DNA from: a bacterium
GTDB taxonomy: Bacteria; Bacillota; Bacilli; Lactobacillales; Streptococcaceae
Assembly (NCBI GenBank): GCA_905221105.1
Contig: CAJNBW010000001.1
Location: 482,384-546,383, forward strand
Length of the DNA stretch: 64,000 nucleotides
Reading direction: 5' to 3'
Shown: positions 48,546 through 57,167 of the stretch, piece by piece
Numbering within the stretch: the first letter of the stretch is position 1
Layout: each line of letters opens with the position of its first letter
Made by a program: the position numbers and the translations under genes
Notes under the pieces: model-generated
The model's database searches: none
The model's input: only the letters and a program-made list of their open reading frames with translations
What the model was told of the DNA's origin: nothing

Positions 48546-49262
48546 TTAGAATCCATCTACGTTTGTGTAGATTTTTTGAACGTCTTCGTCGTCTTCAAGA
48601 ACGCTGTAAAGTTTTTCAAAGGTTTCAAGGTCATCTCCTGACAATTCCACTTCTGACTGAGGAATCATTTCCAATTCAGTCACTTGGAATTCTTCGATAC
48701 CTGACTCACGAAGGGCAACGATAGCCTTGTGAAGGTCTGTTGGAGCTGTATAAACAGTGATTGTTCCTTCTTCTGCCTCTACATCGTCCACATCCACATC
48801 TGCTTCTAGCAATTGCTCAAAGACTGCATCAGCATCTTCTCCAGCAAATACGATAACACCCTTGTTGTCAAAGAGGTAAGAAACAGAACCTGAAGCGCCC
48901 ATGTTCCCGCCGTTTTTACCAAAAGCTGCACGGACATTAGCCGCTGTACGGTTAACGTTAGAAGTCAAAGTATCAACAATCAACATAGAACCGTTTGGTC
49001 CAAATCCTTCGTAACGTCCTTCTGTAAAGGTTTCGTCTGTGTTTCCTTTTGCTTTATCAATCGCTTTATCGATAACGTGTTTTGGCACTTGGGCTTGTTT
49101 AGCACGGTCGATAACGAATTTCAAAGCAGTGTTTGATTCTGGGTCTGGATCACCTTTTTTAGCTGCTACATAGATTTCTACACCAAATTTTGCATATACT
49201 TTAGAGTTAGCTCCATCTTTAGCCGTTTTCTTGGCTACGATATTGGCCCATTTACGTCCCAT
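48546..49262 (-). CDS. yebC: YebC/TACO1 family protein
   Basis: 238-residue cytoplasmic protein of the YebC/PmpR family; members act in translation of proline-rich stretches or as DNA-binding regulators. It starts [20 protein letters not shown] and has the conserved [20 protein letters not shown] segment near residue 80. An extended -10 (TGTTATAAT, 49298-49306) precedes it. In pneumococcus this gene is next to ply; here its neighbour is dinF. Confidence 0.95.
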   Translation of the reverse strand: MGRKWANIVAKKTAKDGANSKVYAKFGVEIYVAAKKGDPDPESNTALKFVIDRAKQAQVPKHVIDKAIDKAKGNTDETFTEGRYEGFGPNGSMLIVDTLTSNVNRTAANVRAAFGKNGGNMGASGSVSYLFDNKGVIVFAGEDADAVFEQLLEADVDVDDVEAEEGTITVYTAPTDLHKAIVALRESGIEEFQVTELEMIPQSEVELSGDDLETFEKLYSVLEDDEDVQKIYTNVDGF

Positions 49263-49297
49263 TAGGAATCTCCTTTTTTCACATTTTAATCTTTCTT

Positions 49298-49306
49298 ATT
49301 ATAACA
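49298..49306 (-). promoter_or_regulatory. yebC extended -10 promoter
   Basis: Minus strand TGTTATAAT without a good -35, 36 bases before the yebC start. Confidence 0.55.
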
Positions 49307-49364
49307 CAAGTTTTTTCGATTTTCACTAGAGGAAATAGATTTTATTCAGCAAATCCAACTAGAA

Positions 49365-50729
49365 TTATGCTTTAGTTGCCAAGATGGCCTTGCCTTCTTT
49401 TATCAAGGGATGACGGAACAGTGAAAAGTACAGTTGAATGGTCATGGCAACCCAGATAAGGGGTTCGCAGAGGATAGCTCCCCTATAGCCTGCCCAAGGG
49501 ATAATCAAGACCACAAAAGCGATTTTTCCGATTAATTCAATAAAGCTGGAAACCAGAGGAAGGACCTTTTGTCCCAAGCCCTGCAAGCAATTACGATAAA
49601 TCAACAAGAGACTCAAAATAGGATAAAAGGCTGAGCTGATTTGCAGATAGAGACTACCATTTTCTACCAAGTAACCATCCGTTGAACTGGCCAAGAAGGA
49701 AACTAAGGCAGGACTGGCAAAAAAGAGGAAGACACAAACAAAAACTGCCCAGGACATACTTAGACGACTGCCGATTCGAAGTCCTTGAACAATGCGGTCT
49801 GTTCTCTTAGCACCAAGATTCTGCGAAGCAAAGGTCGTCATCGACGCAGAAATAGCGGTCATAGGAAGAAGGGCGAAGGCCATAATGCGTCGAGCTGCCG
49901 TCTGGGCACTGATAATTACAGCCCCAAAGGTATTAACAGAAGACTGTAAAATCACACTACCGATGGACACAATGGAACTCATCAAGCCCATAGCCAAACC
50001 TTGCTCCAAGAGATCAGCATACAAGGCCTTATCCCATTTAAAATGTTTCAGCTGAGGTAGAAGTTCTGGCACACTCTTACGAATATAGTAAAAGCAGAGA
50101 ATTGCTGATAAACCTTGCGAAATAATGGTAGCAAGCCCTGCGGATTGAACTCCCAGATGCAGTTGCGTAATGAAATAGAGATCCAGAACCACATTAACCA
50201 AAGCAGAGAAAATCAGAAAGCCAAGGGCTGCTAGACTGTCCCCAATGGACCTCAACAAGCCTGCAAAAAGATTATATGCAAAGCTGACACCGACACAGGT
50301 CACAATCATAGATATATATTGATAGGACTGAGGAAGGATTTCTGCAGGGGTATCTAGGTATTGCAAGAGAGGATACAAACCAAGAAAGCCCAGCAACATC
50401 ACTACAATACTCAAAAGAGCGCCTAAAATCCAAGTGGCTGCTACTGTTTCCTTGATTTTAGTGAAATTTCGAGCCCCATAATAGCGAGCAATGACAATCC
50501 CCATTCCATTGCCAACACCAAGTGTAAAGCCTATAATCAAGTCAAAAATGGCAGTTGTCGCCCCTACTGCAGCCAAGGAATCTTGACCAAGAAATCGTCC
50601 AACAATCAAGACATCAGCAGTATTATAGAGCTGTTGGAAAATATTGGACAGCAAGATTGGAAAGGCAAAACTCAAAAGCGAGGGAAGAATAGGACCATGA
50701 ATCAGGTCCACTGTTCGTTTTTTATTCAT
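49365..50729 (-). CDS. dinF: MATE-family efflux protein DinF
   Basis: Sodium- or proton-coupled multidrug antiporter, 454 residues, with twelve membrane segments in two bundles. The N-terminus, HGPILPSLLSFAFPILLSNIFQQLYNTADVLIVGRFLG, is a textbook MatE start, and the second half repeats the pattern from about residue 235. Its place directly after recA matches the competence-induced cinA-recA-dinF unit, which supports the name. A terminator-like hairpin separates it from recA. Confidence 0.92.
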   Translation of the reverse strand: MNKKRTVDLIHGPILPSLLSFAFPILLSNIFQQLYNTADVLIVGRFLGQDSLAAVGATTAIFDLIIGFTLGVGNGMGIVIARYYGARNFTKIKETVAATWILGALLSIVVMLLGFLGLYPLLQYLDTPAEILPQSYQYISMIVTCVGVSFAYNLFAGLLRSIGDSLAALGFLIFSALVNVVLDLYFITQLHLGVQSAGLATIISQGLSAILCFYYIRKSVPELLPQLKHFKWDKALYADLLEQGLAMGLMSSIVSIGSVILQSSVNTFGAVIISAQTAARRIMAFALLPMTAISASMTTFASQNLGAKRTDRIVQGLRIGSRLSMSWAVFVCVFLFFASPALVSFLASSTDGYLVENGSLYLQISSAFYPILSLLLIYRNCLQGLGQKVLPLVSSFIELIGKIAFVVLIIPWAGYRGAILCEPLIWVAMTIQLYFSLFRHPLIKEGKAILATKA

Positions 50730-50808
50730 AAGGCTATTATATCAGCTTTCTAGAGGAGCGACAAGAAACAGCAAACTAGGCGTGATCAGAAAACCAGAAC
50801 AAGGCAAC

Positions 50809-50834
50809 GAAAAAGCAGTGGATTGCTCCACTAC
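50809..50834 (-). terminator. Internal terminator between recA and dinF
   Basis: Minus strand AGTGGA-GCAA-TCCACT followed by GCTTTTTCG. Probably partial, letting some transcripts reach dinF. Confidence 0.65.
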
Positions 50835-50843
50835 TTTAATAGC

Positions 50844-52010
50844 TTATTCTTCAATTTCGATTTCAAGTTCATCGCCTAGGTCAAGTGTCACTTCTTCATT
50901 CACAGAATCTGCTTGAACTACGTCATCTTTTTTAGTTTCAACACCTTCGACAGAAGCCTCTTCTCCATCAATCAAACCAAATTGAACACGGACTTGATGG
51001 TCAATTTCATCAAAGATTTCTGGATTATCTGCCAAGTATTTCTTAGCATTTTCAGAACCTTGCCCGATTTTCTCATCCTTGTAAGAGTACCAAGCTCCTG
51101 CTTTTTTGATGATATCCAAATCGCTTGCAATCTTCAAAAGCTCACCTGTCTTAGAAATTCCTTCTCCGTACATGATTTCAACGAAGGCTTCCTTAAATGG
51201 TGGAGCCACCTTGTTTTTCACGACCTTAATCTTAGTTTCTTTACCAACATTGGTATCTTTTTGGTCACCAGTTCCCTTGATTTGCGTGCTTCCACGAACA
51301 TCCAAACGCACTGAAGCGTAGAATTTCAGAGCACGTCCACCAGGAGTTGTTTCTGGATTTCCAAACATGACCCCAACTTTTTCACGCAATTGGTTGATAA
51401 AGATGGCAATTGTTTTGGTTTTATTGATAGAAGCACCAAGTTTACGCATGGCTTGACTCATCATACGAGCCTGCAAACCAACGTGGCTATCTCCGATATC
51501 TCCATCAATTTCCGCACGAGGAACAAGGGCCGCAACTGAATCGACCACGACAAGATCTACAGCACCTGAGTCAATCAATTTTCCTGCAATCTCAAGACCT
51601 TGCTCTCCTGAGTCTGGTTGTGACAAGAGCAATTCGTCAATATTGACCCCAAGAGCCGCAGCATAAGCTGGATCAAGTGCATGCTCCGCATCGATAAAGG
51701 CTGCAATCCCACCTTCTTTTTGCGCTTGCGCAACTGCATGAAGGGCAACTGTTGTCTTACCAGATGACTCTGGTCCATAGATTTCGATGATACGTCCCTT
51801 AGGATAACCACCTGAACCAAGGGCAATGTCAAGAGCCAAGGAACCTGAGCTCATCACTTGCACCTTTTGCTCAGCACGTTCACCCAAACGCATGATTGAA
51901 CCCTTACCAAAGTCTTTCTCAATCAATTTAAGAGCATCATTCAAGGCTTTTTCACGTTCTGCGCCGAATTTTTTTGAAATTTCATCTAATTTTTTTGGTT
52001 TTTTCGCCAT
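50844..52010 (-). CDS. recA: Recombinase RecA
   Basis: Strand-exchange ATPase, 388 residues. Walker A GPESSGKT at residues 79-86, Walker [11 protein letters not shown] near 155, loop L2 region with [22 protein letters not shown]. The C-terminus is acidic ([17 protein letters not shown]), typical of RecA. Part of the competence regulon downstream of cinA, 54 bases apart. Confidence 0.98.
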   Translation of the reverse strand: MAKKPKKLDEISKKFGAEREKALNDALKLIEKDFGKGSIMRLGERAEQKVQVMSSGSLALDIALGSGGYPKGRIIEIYGPESSGKTTVALHAVAQAQKEGGIAAFIDAEHALDPAYAAALGVNIDELLLSQPDSGEQGLEIAGKLIDSGAVDLVVVDSVAALVPRAEIDGDIGDSHVGLQARMMSQAMRKLGASINKTKTIAIFINQLREKVGVMFGNPETTPGGRALKFYASVRLDVRGSTQIKGTGDQKDTNVGKETKIKVVKNKVAPPFKEAFVEIMYGEGISKTGELLKIASDLDIIKKAGAWYSYKDEKIGQGSENAKKYLADNPEIFDEIDHQVRVQFGLIDGEEASVEGVETKKDDVVQADSVNEEVTLDLGDELEIEIEE

Positions 52011-52064
52011 TCTATTCTCCTACATTCTAATGGTCCTCAGACCTATCTACTATTATATCAAAAG

Positions 52065-53321
52065 TTAGTCACTTAATAAAGCCTTGCGAACTAGGTTAAA
52101 GGCATGCATAACCGCAATGTGGCGTACATCTACTCGACTTCTGCCTCCAATATTCACCTTGATGACCTCAGTTCCTTGCTCCTGTGCCAAGCCTATGTAA
52201 ACTGTCCCAGCTGGATGACCTTCTAGACTATCTGGCCCTGCTACTCCAGTCAAGCTAATACCACAATCAGACTGGGTCTTGCTTCGTGCCTGCTCAGCCA
52301 TCTTCTGAGCTGTAAATTCAGACACAACACCATATTCTTCCAAATCCTTGACAGGAATATCCAACATCTTTGATTTTTCCTCCAGGCTATAGGTCACAAA
52401 GCCACCCTTAAATATACTTGAAGCTCCTGAAAAATCCGCCACAGTAGCTTGGAAAAGTCCTGCCGTCAAACTCTCTGCTGCCGTGATGGTTTTCCCTTGC
52501 TTTTTCAGTTCTTCTACCACAATACTGGCCAAGCTGGATTCTTCCCCATAACCATAGCAAAGTTCTCGTAAGGAAAGGCCTTCGAAAGTCTGGTGGCCCA
52601 AGATTTGATTTTCTAAGATATCCAGCGCTTGATTCGCCTCTTCTTGACTACTAGCCTTTGTTGACAGACGCAGAGTGACTTCTCCTGTCTTGGCATAAGG
52701 GGCCAAGGTTGGATCTGTTTGATTGTCAATCAAATCAGCCAAAATGGTCACCAACTGACTTTCGCCAATTCCAAAGAAACGAAGAACTCGGGAATACAGC
52801 TTGCTCCCTGTCATCAACTTGGGTAAAAGTTGGTTTAAGACCATGGGTTTCAATTCACTTGGCGGACCAGGAAGGACGACATAGGTCACTCCTTCGACTT
52901 CTAATACTCCTCCCACAGCCAGTCCTGTTTCGTTTGGCAGCGGAGTCGCTCCTTCTACAATTTGAGCTTGTCTTTCGTTATTCGGTGTTCGGGCATAGTC
53001 TGGTCTCCGGGCAAAAAAGACATCCAATTTCTCCTGCGCCTGAGGATCAAAAACTAATTCTTTCCCTAAGAATTTAGCCAGGGTTTGTTTGGTCAAATCG
53101 TCCTCAGTTGGCCCTAAACCACCTGTCAAAATCACCAGACTGCTACGTTGACTAGCAATCTCAAGCAAAGACAAGAGACGAGCTTCATTGTCTCCTACAG
53201 CCGTCTGAAAATAAACATCTACCCCAATCTCTGCTAGTTTTTCCGATAAAAACTGGGCATTAGTATTAACAATCTGTCCTGTCAAAATCTCTGTTCCAAC
53301 AGCAATGATTTCTGCTTTCAT
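52065..53321 (-). CDS. cinA: Competence-damage inducible protein CinA
   Basis: 418-residue two-domain protein: N-terminal MoCF/molybdopterin-binding-like domain (about 1-170; [11 protein letters not shown]) and C-terminal CinA/NMN-deamidase domain (about 255-418; [22 protein letters not shown]). In Streptococcus it helps recruit RecA to the membrane during transformation. A cin-box lies just upstream. Confidence 0.96.
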   Translation of the reverse strand: MKAEIIAVGTEILTGQIVNTNAQFLSEKLAEIGVDVYFQTAVGDNEARLLSLLEIASQRSSLVILTGGLGPTEDDLTKQTLAKFLGKELVFDPQAQEKLDVFFARRPDYARTPNNERQAQIVEGATPLPNETGLAVGGVLEVEGVTYVVLPGPPSELKPMVLNQLLPKLMTGSKLYSRVLRFFGIGESQLVTILADLIDNQTDPTLAPYAKTGEVTLRLSTKASSQEEANQALDILENQILGHQTFEGLSLRELCYGYGEESSLASIVVEELKKQGKTITAAESLTAGLFQATVADFSGASSIFKGGFVTYSLEEKSKMLDIPVKDLEEYGVVSEFTAQKMAEQARSKTQSDCGISLTGVAGPDSLEGHPAGTVYIGLAQEQGTEVIKVNIGGRSRVDVRHIAVMHAFNLVRKALLSD

Positions 53322-53338
53322 GTTTCCTCCTACCTATC

Positions 53339-53346
53339 TATTCGTA
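53339..53346 (-). promoter_or_regulatory. Competence cin-box (SigX/ComX promoter) of cinA-recA-dinF
   Basis: Minus strand TACGAATA, the exact cin-box, 17 bases before the cinA ATG with a T-rich run further upstream, as in known late competence promoters. Confidence 0.93.
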
Positions 53347-53353
53347 TTTTTTT

Positions 53354-53386
53354 GAAAAAATCGCAGGAAATTTCCCACGATTGATT
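53354..53386 (-). terminator. Terminator of the LCP gene
   Basis: Minus strand AATCG...GGAAATTTCC...CGATT followed by TTTTTT, immediately upstream of the cin-box, isolating the competence promoter. Confidence 0.75.
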
Positions 53387-53406
53387 TTTTATTTGTATCA
53401 AGAAAG

Positions 53407-54423
53407 TTAATTATCTTCGTCACTAACAGGCACCCGTCCAAACAAATCTTCAAATAAGACAACATTTGTTTCAAGCTGAGTGACTTCTTCTTGTCCCAAA
53501 GAACGTCGCAATATATTCTGCATTTCCAACATATGCTCTCTCGAAACAATCTGGTAAGAGATACCTTGCAACATCTCTCCTTCGCCCTTCAATTGTTGAG
53601 ATTCAATGGTTTTAAATGAATCTTTGTAGCCCAACAAGCTTGGAATACTTTTCGCAGATAGATCAATATTAGTCTGCATATTAGTACTTAGGGCTTTTAA
53701 AATAGATTGGTAGTGACTGACACTATTCAAGCTAAGTACCTTTTCAACAACTTTTTGAATGACTTCACGCTGACGCTTTTGACGACCATAGTCTCCTTCT
53801 GGGTCTTGATAACGCATGCGTGAATAAACAAGCGCTTCTTCTCCATTTATTGTCTGCTCTCCAACACCGATAGAAATGGTGTTAAATTCTTCTTGATCAC
53901 TGATAGAAATCGGGAAACCTAGTGTATTATTGACCGTAATACCTCCCACTGCATCGACCAATTGTTGCAATCCTTGCATATTAACCATAATGTAGCGATC
54001 GATATGGATATTCATCATCTTTTGAATTGTTTCTATAGCAAGTTCTGCTCCACCACCAGCATAGGCAGCGTTTAGCTTCGCTTCTTCAATACTACCATCT
54101 TTATGTTGAATTTTAGTCAGGATATCACGTTCCAAACTCAACATCATGGTCTTCTTAGTATGTGGATTGACAGTCAAGAGAATCATGGAATCACTATTTC
54201 CAGCCCACTGATCTGTACGCTCTACATTCCCAGTATCAACCCCCATCAACAGAATGGTCAAAGGTTCTGTTGCTTCAATAACCTTGGTTTCTTCTCCGAT
54301 TTTTTTATAGGTCTTTGACAAGGTTTGTGTGCCTTGCTGATAAATAGTATAAGCAAAAACACCGACACCTAAAACTGTCACAGCTAGAAAAGCTAATACC
54401 ATTCCAATAATTTTTTTAACCAT
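53407..54423 (-). CDS. LytR-CpsA-Psr family wall-polymer ligase
   Basis: Membrane-anchored enzyme that transfers teichoic acid or other glycopolymers from the lipid carrier to peptidoglycan. 338 residues: one N-terminal membrane anchor (about 5-28) and an extracytoplasmic LCP domain (about 60-215) with LLMGVDTGNVERTDQWAGNSDSMIL, AGGGAELAIETIQ and ALVYSRMRYQDPEGDYGRQKRQREV, carrying the conserved phosphate-binding arginines. The C-terminal 80 residues are variable. It follows the GNAT gene by seven bases; in pneumococcus the protein at this place is annotated Psr. Confidence 0.92.
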   Translation of the reverse strand: MVKKIIGMVLAFLAVTVLGVGVFAYTIYQQGTQTLSKTYKKIGEETKVIEATEPLTILLMGVDTGNVERTDQWAGNSDSMILLTVNPHTKKTMMLSLERDILTKIQHKDGSIEEAKLNAAYAGGGAELAIETIQKMMNIHIDRYIMVNMQGLQQLVDAVGGITVNNTLGFPISISDQEEFNTISIGVGEQTINGEEALVYSRMRYQDPEGDYGRQKRQREVIQKVVEKVLSLNSVSHYQSILKALSTNMQTNIDLSAKSIPSLLGYKDSFKTIESQQLKGEGEMLQGISYQIVSREHMLEMQNILRRSLGQEEVTQLETNVVLFEDLFGRVPVSDEDN

Positions 54424-54430
54424 ATTTCTA

Positions 54431-54949
54431 CTAATCTATCAGTTTACCCATCAAGTAAACATCGATAAATTTCCCTTCTTCTATATATGCTCCACGCTCT
54501 TGGCGACCTTCAATTATAAAGCCATGCTTTTGATAAAGATGGACTGCAGCTTGATTACGAGTTTGGACAGTCAGTTGGAGACGACGCAGAACGCCACTTG
54601 CTTGTGCCCATTCTATCGCTTCCTCTAGCAAAAAACTTCCCAATCCATTATTCCAATATCTTTTTCCAATCACAATGAAGAGATCTCCAATATGACGGAC
54701 TCTCTTGCGCTGGTCAGCTGTAATATTTACAATACCAGCAATTTTATCATTTAAGAATGCAAGTAAGGTTATCTGATTGTCCGAACTAGCTTGCTTGTTG
54801 AGGAATATTTCCATCTCCTCACTGGTCAAGAGAATACCATCTCCGTCTAGGCTGGTAAAATCTGTCTCCAAACTTACACGATTTAAAAAGGCCACTAATT
54901 CAGCTGCATCTTTAGGCTCTGCTTCCCTAATGAGCAATTCATACTCCAT
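54431..54949 (-). CDS. GNAT-family N-acetyltransferase
   Basis: 172-residue acetyltransferase with the CoA-binding region near IGKRYWNNGLGSFLLEEAIEWA (about 95-115) and LQLTVQTRNQAAVHLYQKHGF after it. Overlaps tsaE by 11 bases in the conserved tsaE-GNAT-LCP order of streptococci. Position next to tsaE recalls RimI, but RimI is usually shorter and elsewhere, so I leave the target open. Confidence 0.88.
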   Translation of the reverse strand: MEYELLIREAEPKDAAELVAFLNRVSLETDFTSLDGDGILLTSEEMEIFLNKQASSDNQITLLAFLNDKIAGIVNITADQRKRVRHIGDLFIVIGKRYWNNGLGSFLLEEAIEWAQASGVLRRLQLTVQTRNQAAVHLYQKHGFIIEGRQERGAYIEEGKFIDVYLMGKLID

Positions 54950-55382
54950 GTTGAAGTTCCTCTAAAAGCTTTTCTGCACGCAAACCCTTTGCTTGGAAAT
55001 TTAATCTGCGACCGTCTTCTTCTTTTAGAATTTCCAACTCTAAATAAGTATCTGGCAAGGCATCTCCTAAGAGATTGCCCCACTCAATAACAGTCACTCC
55101 GCCACCAAAGAGAAACTCATCCAAATCAATAGAATCAGCATCCCCCTCAATACGATAAACATCTAGGTGGTAAAGAGGAAGACGACCTTCATACTCTCTC
55201 ACGATAGTATAGGTTGGACTTTTAATCATTGGAGAAATCTGTAAACCTTTAGCAAGTCCCTTAGTAAAGGTCGTTTTACCTGCACCCAGTTCTCCAGTTA
55301 AGATTAAAACATCATTCTTTTCTAATAGATGACCCAAACGCTCCCCTAAGGCTTGTAGCTCTTCTTCATTTTTTGTGTACAT
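54939..55382 (-). CDS. tsaE: tRNA threonylcarbamoyladenosine biosynthesis ATPase TsaE
   Basis: Essential ATPase that works with TsaB and TsaD in forming t6A at position 37 of ANN-decoding tRNAs. 147 residues, family length. Walker A GELGAGKTT at 30-38, HLDVYRIE near 93, and FLFGGGVTVIEWG (about 110-122), with the conserved tryptophan-glycine. First gene of the tsaE-GNAT-LCP operon. Confidence 0.95.
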   Translation of the reverse strand: MYTKNEEELQALGERLGHLLEKNDVLILTGELGAGKTTFTKGLAKGLQISPMIKSPTYTIVREYEGRLPLYHLDVYRIEGDADSIDLDEFLFGGGVTVIEWGNLLGDALPDTYLELEILKEEDGRRLNFQAKGLRAEKLLEELQHGV

Positions 55383-55433
55383 ACTCTTATTATACCAAAA
55401 ACTTTTCTTTTGTGTCTATTTTCCTGCTAAACT

Positions 55434-55539
55434 TATACTCAATGAAAATCAAAGAGCAAACTAGGAAGCTAGCCGCAGGCTGTACTTGAGTACGGCAAGG
55501 CGACGCTGACGTAGTTTGAATTTGATTTTCGAAGAGTAT
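55434..55539 (-). repeat. BOX element, TACTTGAGTA subtype
   Basis: 106-base copy containing TACGGCAAGGCGACGCTGACG, the BOX-A1R site. The middle carries TACTTGAGTA in place of the CTCAAAACAGTGTTTTGAG hairpin seen in most copies here. Confidence 0.9.
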
Positions 55540-55572
55540 TACCATCATAACATCCATAAAAATAAGCTTGCT

Positions 55573-56193
55573 CTAAAAGAAAATGAGCGTAGCAATGACC
55601 AATACAAGATCTCGGAAAATATGACCATAAAAGGAAACTTCCTTTTTAACAGAATTTGGGACAAGATAGGCTGCAAAAAACAAACCCAGTCCAATATAAA
55701 TCAGAAGTGAGACAATGGTCATTGGATTTCTTAAGAAGAGAAGTGTTGCTAAAATAGTCACCAAAACTGTCTTTTTTCTATCTAGCATAGCAAGCAAATC
55801 GCGCATGTATTTTTTCAAGGGTAAAAAAATCAGCAAATCTAGCCCAAACAGGAAAAAGAAGGATGGCAATAAAAAGTCAACTAATTCTTGCTGCAGCGTA
55901 TTTTTGATGAACAAGTTATCTGACAAGACAAGAACAGCTCCTAACAAATTAATTAAGAGCAGGATACTGTAAAAAAGCTTCACTGACTGCTTACTGGCTA
56001 GGACACTATGAACTTCTTGCTTACGAGTATAAAGATAATTTACTCCAGCACAGATTCCTGAAACGAAGACCATACTTCCGATGAAAAAAGCTGTACTTTG
56101 TTTAAAGGACAAGATGCATTCCTTCCATAGGAAACAGCTACTCAAACTGATTTGCATTAAAGCTAACAAAAATAAGATTCTCATTGATTTCAT
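55573..56193 (-). CDS. Membrane protein of unknown function
   Basis: 206 residues with six or seven hydrophobic segments (about 4-20, 34-55, 72-92, 106-126, 140-158, 160-180, 188-205). Basic residues between segments follow the positive-inside rule. No recognised family motif. Start has a GGGAGAG ribosome site; a TATAAT hexamer lies about 30 bases upstream. Flanked by BOX repeats on both sides. Not recognised; possibly a polytopic membrane protein specific to streptococci. Confidence 0.7.
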   Translation of the reverse strand: MKSMRILFLLALMQISLSSCFLWKECILSFKQSTAFFIGSMVFVSGICAGVNYLYTRKQEVHSVLASKQSVKLFYSILLLINLLGAVLVLSDNLFIKNTLQQELVDFLLPSFFFLFGLDLLIFLPLKKYMRDLLAMLDRKKTVLVTILATLLFLRNPMTIVSLLIYIGLGLFFAAYLVPNSVKKEVSFYGHIFRDLVLVIATLIFF

Positions 56194-56297
56194 CTTTTCT
56201 CTCCCTTCCTACCAATCATTATACTAGGAGAAAAGAGGGAACTGTTTCCAATCTTCTCAAATGTCTCTTTAAGACGCTAAACAAACACCAGAGACTA

Positions 56298-56410
56298 ATA
56301 CTCAATGAAAACCAAAGAGCAAACTAGGAAGCTAGCCACAGGTTGCTCAAAACACTGTTTTGAGGTTACAGATAGAGCTGACGTGGTTTGAAGAGATTTT
56401 CGAAGAATAT
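56298..56410 (-). repeat. BOX element downstream of ndk
   Basis: A-C type copy with the CTCAAAACAGTGTTTTGAG hairpin, slightly diverged at the boxA end (ATATTCTTCGAAAATC). Confidence 0.88.
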
Positions 56411-56422
56411 AAATTTGAAACC

Positions 56423-56467
56423 AAAAAACGCACCATATCAAAAACTAAAAAGTTTGATATCATGCGT
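56423..56467 (-). terminator. ndk terminator
   Basis: Minus strand ACGCATGATATCAAACT, TTTT loop, AGTTTTTGATATGGTGCGT, then TTTTT: a long, nearly perfect stem. Confidence 0.88.
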
Positions 56468-56539
56468 CATGTCTTAAACTAATTGACTATACTTTCTATT
56501 CAAATGAGTTTTTAACCAATTGATTGAGCAGATCCACTC

Positions 56540-56953
56540 TTAAAACCAAAGAGCAATTTCTCGCTTAGCTGACTCTTCTGAATCTGACCCATGTACAACA
56601 TTTTGGATAACCTCATTTTCTCCAGCAGCTTTTGCAAAATCACCTCGAATAGTTCCTGGTAAAGCTTCTTCTGGACGAGTTGCACCCATCATGGTCCGCC
56701 AAGTTTCGATTACTTTGGGACCAGAAATGATACCCACAAGAACCGGTCCTGAAGTCATAAATTCACGAATCGGTGGGTAAAAGCTCTGACCAACCAAGTC
56801 CTGATAGTGCTGGTCAATCAACTCTTCTGAAACCTGTGAACGCAACTCTAATTTTTCGATTGTAAAGCCACGTTGTTCGATGCGTTTCAACACTTCACCT
56901 ACTAATCCTCTTTTTACACCATCTGGTTTAATGATAAAAAATGTTTGTTCCAT
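56540..56953 (-). CDS. ndk: Nucleoside-diphosphate kinase
   Basis: Transfers the gamma phosphate between nucleoside triphosphates and diphosphates. The chosen start at 56953, with an AAAGGAGA site, gives 137 residues, the family length; an open extension upstream runs into a BOX repeat. The phospho-histidine is His121 in [16 protein letters not shown] (9-16) is also diagnostic. It is intact here. Confidence 0.95.
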   Translation of the reverse strand: MEQTFFIIKPDGVKRGLVGEVLKRIEQRGFTIEKLELRSQVSEELIDQHYQDLVGQSFYPPIREFMTSGPVLVGIISGPKVIETWRTMMGATRPEEALPGTIRGDFAKAAGENEVIQNVVHGSDSEESAKREIALWF

Positions 56954-56982
56954 ACTTGTCTCCTTTGTCAGCTTCTTTCTTT

Positions 56983-57088
56983 TATACTCTTCGAAAATCA
57001 AATTCAAACCGCGTCAACGTCGCCTTGCCGTACTCAAGTACAGCCTGCGGCTAGTTTCCTAGTTTGCTCTTTGATTTTCATTGAGTAT
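56983..57088 (+). repeat. BOX element between rpoC and ndk
   Basis: Plus-orientation copy of the TACTTGAGTA subtype, about 106 bases; it matches the copy at 55434-55539 read in reverse. Confidence 0.9.
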
Positions 57089-57130
57089 TATTTTACCACA
57101 TTTTATGGAAAAATGGAGAAAGTTTTCAGA

Positions 57131-57158
57131 AAAGAGAAAGAGAACCCGAAGGCTCTCT
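57131..57158 (-). terminator. rpoC terminator
   Basis: Minus strand AGAGAGCC-TTCG-GGTTCTCT followed by TTCTCTTTTC, a weak T tract. Confidence 0.7.
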
Positions 57159-57167
57159 CATTCTCTC

